Below are positions 59,883 through 64,000 of a stretch of 64,000 nt of DNA, in pieces (within the stretch, counting starts at the first letter, position 1; each line of letters begins with the position of its first letter). Source of the stretch: an uncultured Christensenella sp. GTDB lineage: Bacteria > Bacillota_A > Clostridia > Christensenellales > Borkfalkiaceae. The notes under the pieces were generated by a model that worked only from the letters and a program-made list of their open reading frames with translations, was not told where the DNA came from and did not search any database. The DNA lies in NCBI GenBank assembly GCA_910579295.1, contig CAJTTC010000002.1, forward strand, positions 62,001 to 126,000, written 5' to 3'. The position numbers and the translations under genes are program-made.

Positions 59883-60570
59883 TCTTTATCCTGCCGCACT
59901 TTTTGACGCTCATTGCAATTCCGTTGCCGACGTCCAAAACCGAGGTTTGCAGTTGACTGTCTTCCGTAACGGCGGCAATGTATTCGCGGATGTGCTCGAC
60001 CAGCATTCTGCGCTTTTTGGGAGTTTCGACTTCGCCGTTGACCCAGCCGTACATCAGCACGTCGTCGGCGACCAGAACGCCGTTTTTCTTTAAAATCCGC
60101 TTTAATTCGGGTAAAAGCTTTATGTATTGCACCTTGGCGCAGTCAAGAAATATAAAGTCGTAGGCTTCGTCGGGAAGCGTTAAACATATGTCAACGGCGT
60201 CGCCTTCAAGTAAAGTGTATCTGCCCGCATATGCGTCAAGATTGTTTTTGAAGGCGCATATGAACGACCCGTCACGTTCGATTGCTGTCAAGTGAGCGCC
60301 CTCTGATATGTCTAAAAGCGCAAGCGAAGTCAGTCCCTCCGCACAGCCCACTTCCAGGATATTTCGGGCGTTTTTGGCAAGCGCGAGAGTTAGTAAAAAA
60401 TTTAAAGTTTCGTCCGAGGCTGTCGGCACTTCCCTCTCGTGTGCAGACTTGCGTAAGCGTGCACACAAATCGGAAACGCGAAGTCTGTTAAGCCCCGCCG
60501 TCCTGCTCTCCCTCTCGGGCACGCCCGTATCGTTGTGAGCGTAAGTAAATTTGTTCGTATCTTCGTTCAT
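59854..60570 (-). CDS. trmR: O-methyltransferase, probable tRNA 5-hydroxyuridine methyltransferase TrmR
   Basis: 238 residues of the class I SAM-dependent O-methyltransferase family (YrrM/CCoAOMT-like). SAM-binding motif NILEVGCAEGLTSLAL, acidic loop LTAIERD and metal/substrate segment FDFIFLDCAKVQY-like (here YDFIFLDCAKVQY). The N-terminus (about 45 residues) is longer than usual. It precedes the U32 gene, with which it overlaps. In Bacillus, YrrM methylates ho5U34 to mo5U in tRNA; the context makes the same role likely. Confidence 0.83.
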   Translation of the reverse strand: MNEDTNKFTYAHNDTGVPERESRTAGLNRLRVSDLCARLRKSAHEREVPTASDETLNFLLTLALAKNARNILEVGCAEGLTSLALLDISEGAHLTAIERDGSFICAFKNNLDAYAGRYTLLEGDAVDICLTLPDEAYDFIFLDCAKVQYIKLLPELKRILKKNGVLVADDVLMYGWVNGEVETPKKRRMLVEHIREYIAAVTEDSQLQTSVLDVGNGIAMSVKKCGRIKNERKNETES

Positions 60571-60602
60571 AAAAAATTGAATGCGGAATTAAATTTCAAA
60601 AT

Positions 60603-62567
60603 TTAAAGCTCGACGACAACGGGCACTATCATCGGCGCTTGCTTTGTCTTTTTCATTATATAGTTGCCCAAAGAGCGTTTTATTGTGCGTTTGAGCTCGT
60701 CCACCGTGCCAACGGAAAGGTCGTAGCCCTGTATGGCGCGGTCTATAACGTCGCGCATTTCCCTGTTATAGTCGCGGTGAAAGTCGAACACAAACCCGCG
60801 GGAATTTATTGCGGGCTCGCCTATCACCTCTCCGCCCGACACGGCGACGGACACGATAAACAGTCCCTCTGCCGCGAGCTGTAACCTGTCGTGCATAACG
60901 GTCGATGCCTTTTCGTCCTCTATCCCCTCTCCGTCGATAAGGCGCGAGCCTGCGGGAACGTCGGCAAGCCTCTTTATGGACTTAGACGTAACTTCGAGGC
61001 AGTTGCCTATATCGGCAAGAAAAATATTGCTCTCGCTCATACCCAGACTCTGCGCAAGCTGAGAGTGCTTTTTCAAGTGCCTGTACTCACCGTGCACGGG
61101 CACGAAAAACTTGGGCTTTAACAGCGTGTGCATAATTTTGTGCTCTTCCTGACACGCGTGCCCCGACACGTGAATTTTTTCGAGGCTCTCGTAAACGACG
61201 TCCGCGCCCAGATGATAGAGCTTGTTGATAACGCTGTAAACGCCGCGCTCGTTGCCGGGAATGGGCGAAGCCGATATGATTATCGTATCGTTTGCTCCGA
61301 CCTTGATTGCGGGATTTTCGCCGTTCGACATACGCGTCAAGGCGCTCATAGGCTCGCCCTGACTGCCCGTACAGACGATTACCACCTCGTCATCGCGCAG
61401 GTTTTTAGTCTTTGTTATGTCGATCAACACGCCGTCCGCAAAGGACATTTCGCCTATCTTTTCAGCCGCCTCCACTACGTTGAGCATACTCCTGCCGTTG
61501 AGCGCAACCTTTCGCTTGTACTTGACCGCCAGATCTATTATCTGTTGCAGACGGTGCACGTTGGAAGCGAACGTAGCTATTATCAGTCGGCGCGTTGAGT
61601 TCTCGGCAAACAGCCTGTCGAGGGTAGTTCCGACTACCGTTTCGCTCATAGTGTAGCCCGCGCGTTCGATATTTGTGCTTTCGCCGAGATACAGAAGCAC
61701 GCCCTTACTGCCTATATCGGCGATAGCCTTTAAGTCAATGGGCTTGCCCGCGACGGGGGTTAAGTCAATCTTGAAGTCGCCGCTATGGAAAATTACGCCC
61801 TGCGGAGTGTGTATACACAGAGCAACCGCGCCCGCGATAGAGTGGTTTACGTTGATAAAATCGACTTTAAAGCAACCCGCCTGATAGCTGTCGTTGGGAG
61901 CGATTACCGTTTCCTTAACCGAATTTAAACGGTGCTCGCGCAGTTTGTTGTCGACCAAAGCAAGCGTAAGCTTTGTAGCGACGACGGGCACGTTCACCTC
62001 CTTCAAAAGATAGGGAACGCCGCCGATATGGTCCTCGTGACCGTGCGTTAAAAACAGCGCGCGCAGCTTCTTTTTGTTCTCCACAAGATAGGTTATATCG
62101 GGCGCAACCAGGTCAATGCCCGGGGTTTCCTCGGTGGGGAAAATAATGCCCGCGTCTATAATTATTATGTCGTCGCCGCACTCGATCGCCGTCATATTCT
62201 TGCCGATTTCGCCAACGCCGCCGAGAAATATGATTTTGACCGCATTCTTTATCGGCTTGCGTTGCTTTTCCGCCTTTTGTCTGCGCACGGGCGCGTCAAC
62301 CGTTTGTAACTGCCGAGCGCTTTTCCTCTGCTCCTGTTGCGGCGTCACCCGCGCGGGATTTTCCGTCGTTTTCTTTCTGTTCTTTCCTGCGGGTTGCGGA
62401 GCGTTTTGAAGCTGTATCTCAGCCCCTCCGCCTGTGCGCATACCGCTTCTCTTATTTTCCCGTCTTTCGCGCCTGTCCGTCTGCCTTGCCTGCTGTCTGT
62501 CCGCACCGCGCCTTATCTTCTCACTCGGCTTGTCCTGTTTCTGCGTGTTCTTTCTTTCTTTTTCCAT
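60603..62567 (-). CDS. rnj: Ribonuclease J with long basic N-terminal extension
   Basis: Metallo-beta-lactamase/beta-CASP exo- and endoribonuclease of mRNA decay and rRNA maturation. 654 residues, about 100 more than usual. Residues 1-105 are Lys/Arg/Gln-rich and low-complexity (GADRQQARQTDRRERRENKR), probably disordered. The enzyme starts at about VKIIFLGGVGEIGKNMTAIE, with the metal motif FLTHGHEDHIGGVPY; the CASP region has NERGVYSVINKLYHLGADVVY and KFFVPVHGEYRHLKKH. The extension has an ordinary start codon and is in frame throughout, so it is real rather than an annotation artefact. Confidence 0.94.
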   Translation of the reverse strand: MEKERKNTQKQDKPSEKIRRGADRQQARQTDRRERRENKRSGMRTGGGAEIQLQNAPQPAGKNRKKTTENPARVTPQQEQRKSARQLQTVDAPVRRQKAEKQRKPIKNAVKIIFLGGVGEIGKNMTAIECGDDIIIIDAGIIFPTEETPGIDLVAPDITYLVENKKKLRALFLTHGHEDHIGGVPYLLKEVNVPVVATKLTLALVDNKLREHRLNSVKETVIAPNDSYQAGCFKVDFINVNHSIAGAVALCIHTPQGVIFHSGDFKIDLTPVAGKPIDLKAIADIGSKGVLLYLGESTNIERAGYTMSETVVGTTLDRLFAENSTRRLIIATFASNVHRLQQIIDLAVKYKRKVALNGRSMLNVVEAAEKIGEMSFADGVLIDITKTKNLRDDEVVIVCTGSQGEPMSALTRMSNGENPAIKVGANDTIIISASPIPGNERGVYSVINKLYHLGADVVYESLEKIHVSGHACQEEHKIMHTLLKPKFFVPVHGEYRHLKKHSQLAQSLGMSESNIFLADIGNCLEVTSKSIKRLADVPAGSRLIDGEGIEDEKASTVMHDRLQLAAEGLFIVSVAVSGGEVIGEPAINSRGFVFDFHRDYNREMRDVIDRAIQGYDLSVGTVDELKRTIKRSLGNYIMKKTKQAPMIVPVVVEL

Positions 62568-62652
62568 CTACTTTTTCCTGTATTTTTTATATTGTAATTA
62601 ACCTGCGCCGCCTGTACGTCCGATATGCTCCGACCTCAATTCCGCTAAACTG

Positions 62653-62682
62653 CAAAAGAGGGGGCTTTGTTTAACCCCCGCT
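62653..62682 (-). terminator. Terminator between the edge gene and RNase J
   Basis: On the minus strand GGGGGTT pairs with AAGCCCCC (one unpaired G) around AAACA, followed by TCTTTT. Confidence 0.6.
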
Positions 62683-62702
62683 TTTCATTAGTTAAAAACA
62701 CT

Positions 62703-63998
62703 TTATTTGTTTTTGCTGACGTCCTTGACAAGACCGTCCTCGATCAGCTCTTCCATTGTTTCGTAAGGATACATAGCCGCATAGTCACGTTCCGCAACGC
62801 GGTGCTTTTCGCCGTTCCTCTTTTCAAGCATAGCGTCGATAAGCCTTATCGCCTTTTTAACGCCGAGAGGGCTCTTCACCTTTACCATCATAGGCGTGCC
62901 GTGCATCGACTTGTTGTCCGACACGTCAACCTGATGATATACGGACGTGGGGAATTCGTCGGGGTCGAGAGCGAGGTACAGACAAAGCGTCTTGCCCCTT
63001 ATCTTGAACCTTGCTATGGTTTCTCTGCCCTTGTTGAAGCGCTCCGAGCCCCAAGCCACGTTGGAGTTAACCTTCTTGTAGGAGAGCAACGCCGTCTTGA
63101 CCCGTCCGTAATAAGTCTTTTGCTCGTCCGAGCCCTGAATAATTCTTGCTATAAAGGAGCGGTTGTATTTCATCATATTGGCGAAATCCACGCCGCCCGA
63201 AATCCCGTCGGGCATTATCTCGCCGTCGGTGAGATTTTCGTCCAGATCCTCGACTATTTCGTCGATGCCCTCGTCTTCTTCCTCATCCTCTTCCCCGTCG
63301 GCGTTCTCCTCAGCGCTCTCTTCGATTACTTCTTCCTGCGCTTCCTCTCCCACAAGGTCGCTTACCGTTACGAGCTCTTCCTCGGGCTGAACCTCTTCAA
63401 CCGCCTCGCAGGGCGCCGTTTCGTTGTTAGCCGCCGCAACGACTATGCCGCTCAACAGCATCTTCTTTATCTCTTCGACGTCCCCGTCAAGCTTGTCGAA
63501 CCGCTTGCCGTATTCTTCCTTGATACGCTCCAATTCGCCGTCGACCTTGGCGTAACGCTCGCCGTTGTCCCGAGCCATTTCACCCGAAATACTGTCGGTT
63601 ATGCGCGTAAGCCCCTCGTCGTCGATGACTATTTCAAAATCGCTCTCTTCCTGATTTTCGACTATGCGCTCCGAAACGGAAGCCGCTATGCCCTCGCTGT
63701 CGATGACGGGCGTTGCGGGGAGCGCGGGGATAATGCCTGCGACAACCTTATCGGCAATATCCGCGCTGTCGATTTCGGGCATATAATTCGAAAGTATAGC
63801 CGCCGCCTTGTCGGCAAGCACGTCCTCGTTTATGTCGGCATTGACGGAAAGCTTTTCGGAAATCGCCCTTGCAAGCTCTTCCGCGTCGACGTCCTCGCCC
63901 GCCGCGGTAGCCATAAACGCGGGATTGAGCTTTTCTGCGACAGACGCCGCAATAAGGTCGTAATTGAGTTTGTTCTCCACAGCCCTCGCGAGCGAATC
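62703..63998 (-). CDS. Repeat-containing acidic protein with C-terminal conserved Clostridial domain, 5'-truncated
   Basis: The frame is open to the window edge; the GTG at 63980 has no spaced ribosome binding site and upstream codons continue the same repeat, so the start is outside. The visible about 430 residues start with irregular helical repeats of the type IAxxVAxxL (LIAASVAEKL, ELARAISEKL, VLADKAAAIL, DIADKVVAGI, GIAASVSERI), then a coiled coil, a very acidic linker (about 210-255, EEDEEEDEGIDEIVEDLDE), and a C-terminal domain (about 270-400) with MMKYNRSFIARIIQ and RFKIRGKTLCLYLALDPDEF. I know that domain from many Clostridial proteins, without function. No TM segment. Confidence 0.78.
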   Translation of the reverse strand, partial: DSLARAVENKLNYDLIAASVAEKLNPAFMATAAGEDVDAEELARAISEKLSVNADINEDVLADKAAAILSNYMPEIDSADIADKVVAGIIPALPATPVIDSEGIAASVSERIVENQEESDFEIVIDDEGLTRITDSISGEMARDNGERYAKVDGELERIKEEYGKRFDKLDGDVEEIKKMLLSGIVVAAANNETAPCEAVEEVQPEEELVTVSDLVGEEAQEEVIEESAEENADGEEDEEEDEGIDEIVEDLDENLTDGEIMPDGISGGVDFANMMKYNRSFIARIIQGSDEQKTYYGRVKTALLSYKKVNSNVAWGSERFNKGRETIARFKIRGKTLCLYLALDPDEFPTSVYHQVDVSDNKSMHGTPMMVKVKSPLGVKKAIRLIDAMLEKRNGEKHRVAERDYAAMYPYETMEELIEDGLVKDVSKNK

Positions 63999-64000
63999 GC

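Noticed and set aside
1..64000. CRISPR array, prophage, insertion sequence or rRNA
   Set aside because: No regularly spaced repeats, transposase, phage structural genes or rRNA stretches were noticed.

Overview
The window looks like chromosomal DNA of a Bacillota (Firmicutes) bacterium, most likely class Clostridia and possibly an uncultured gut lineage. The evidence is a SpoIIE-type sporulation phosphatase, type III glutamine synthetase, LL-diaminopimelate aminotransferase, RNase J, LuxS, a trmR/U32 tRNA-modification pair, Gram-positive ribosome binding sites and textbook sigma-A promoters (TTGACA, 17 nt, TATAAT or TACAAT). Most of the window is moderately GC-rich; 8.0-11.9 kb is clearly AT-rich. 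The assignment is inference from gene content.

Layout. 0-2.3 kb (+): 3' end of luxS, ung, cofactor-independent phosphoglycerate mutase. 2.3-5.0 kb (-): ABC exporter pair. 5.1-6.25 kb (-): an unrecognised protein behind a truncated flavin-reductase remnant, sharing one consensus promoter. 6.3-7.7 kb (+): MATE exporter. 7.86 kb: tRNA-Arg(ACG). 8.0-11.9 kb: AT-rich restriction-modification island with two methyltransferases (+) converging on a controller and two nucleases (-), one nuclease resembling NlaIII (CATG).

12.07-34.01 kb (-) is the centre of interest. Ten closely packed genes run from one extended -10 promoter to one terminator. In order they encode an Hsp70-like ATPase, an SNF2-type helicase with a long cysteine-rich tail, a second cysteine-rich protein, a five-TM protein with a very large MBG-repeat ectodomain, a Sel1-like protein, a coiled-coil protein, a zinc metallopeptidase, a 1,531-residue superfamily 1 helicase with a nuclease-like C-terminus, a helical protein with a flexible tail, and a Vps4-like AAA+ ATPase. 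I do not recognise this combination as a named system. It lies directly after grpE-dnaK-dnaJ but has its own promoter and is separated by the dnaJ terminator. A chaperone/AAA+/helicase/protease machine coupled to a membrane protein suggests stress response, quality control or defence; function is inference.

34.2-38.0 kb (-): dnaJ, dnaK, grpE. 38.1-41.4 kb (+): a tyrosine phosphatase and SpoIIE, both with a -10 element immediately before the ATG. 41.4-42.4 kb: divergent XRE regulator and membrane protein with paired palindromic operators. 42.5-48.0 kb (-): malQ, dapL, pyrG, dapF. 48.0-51.0 kb (+): ECF sigma factor, putative anti-sigma protein, vWA lipoprotein. 51.1-56.7 kb (-): purA, a DUF805 protein, glnN, dinB. 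56.8 kb (+): ferritin. 57.4-64.0 kb (-): aroA, a U32 peptidase-family protein, trmR, RNase J, and a protein whose 5' end is cut by the window edge.

All function calls rest on reading motifs and family resemblance; no database search was possible.
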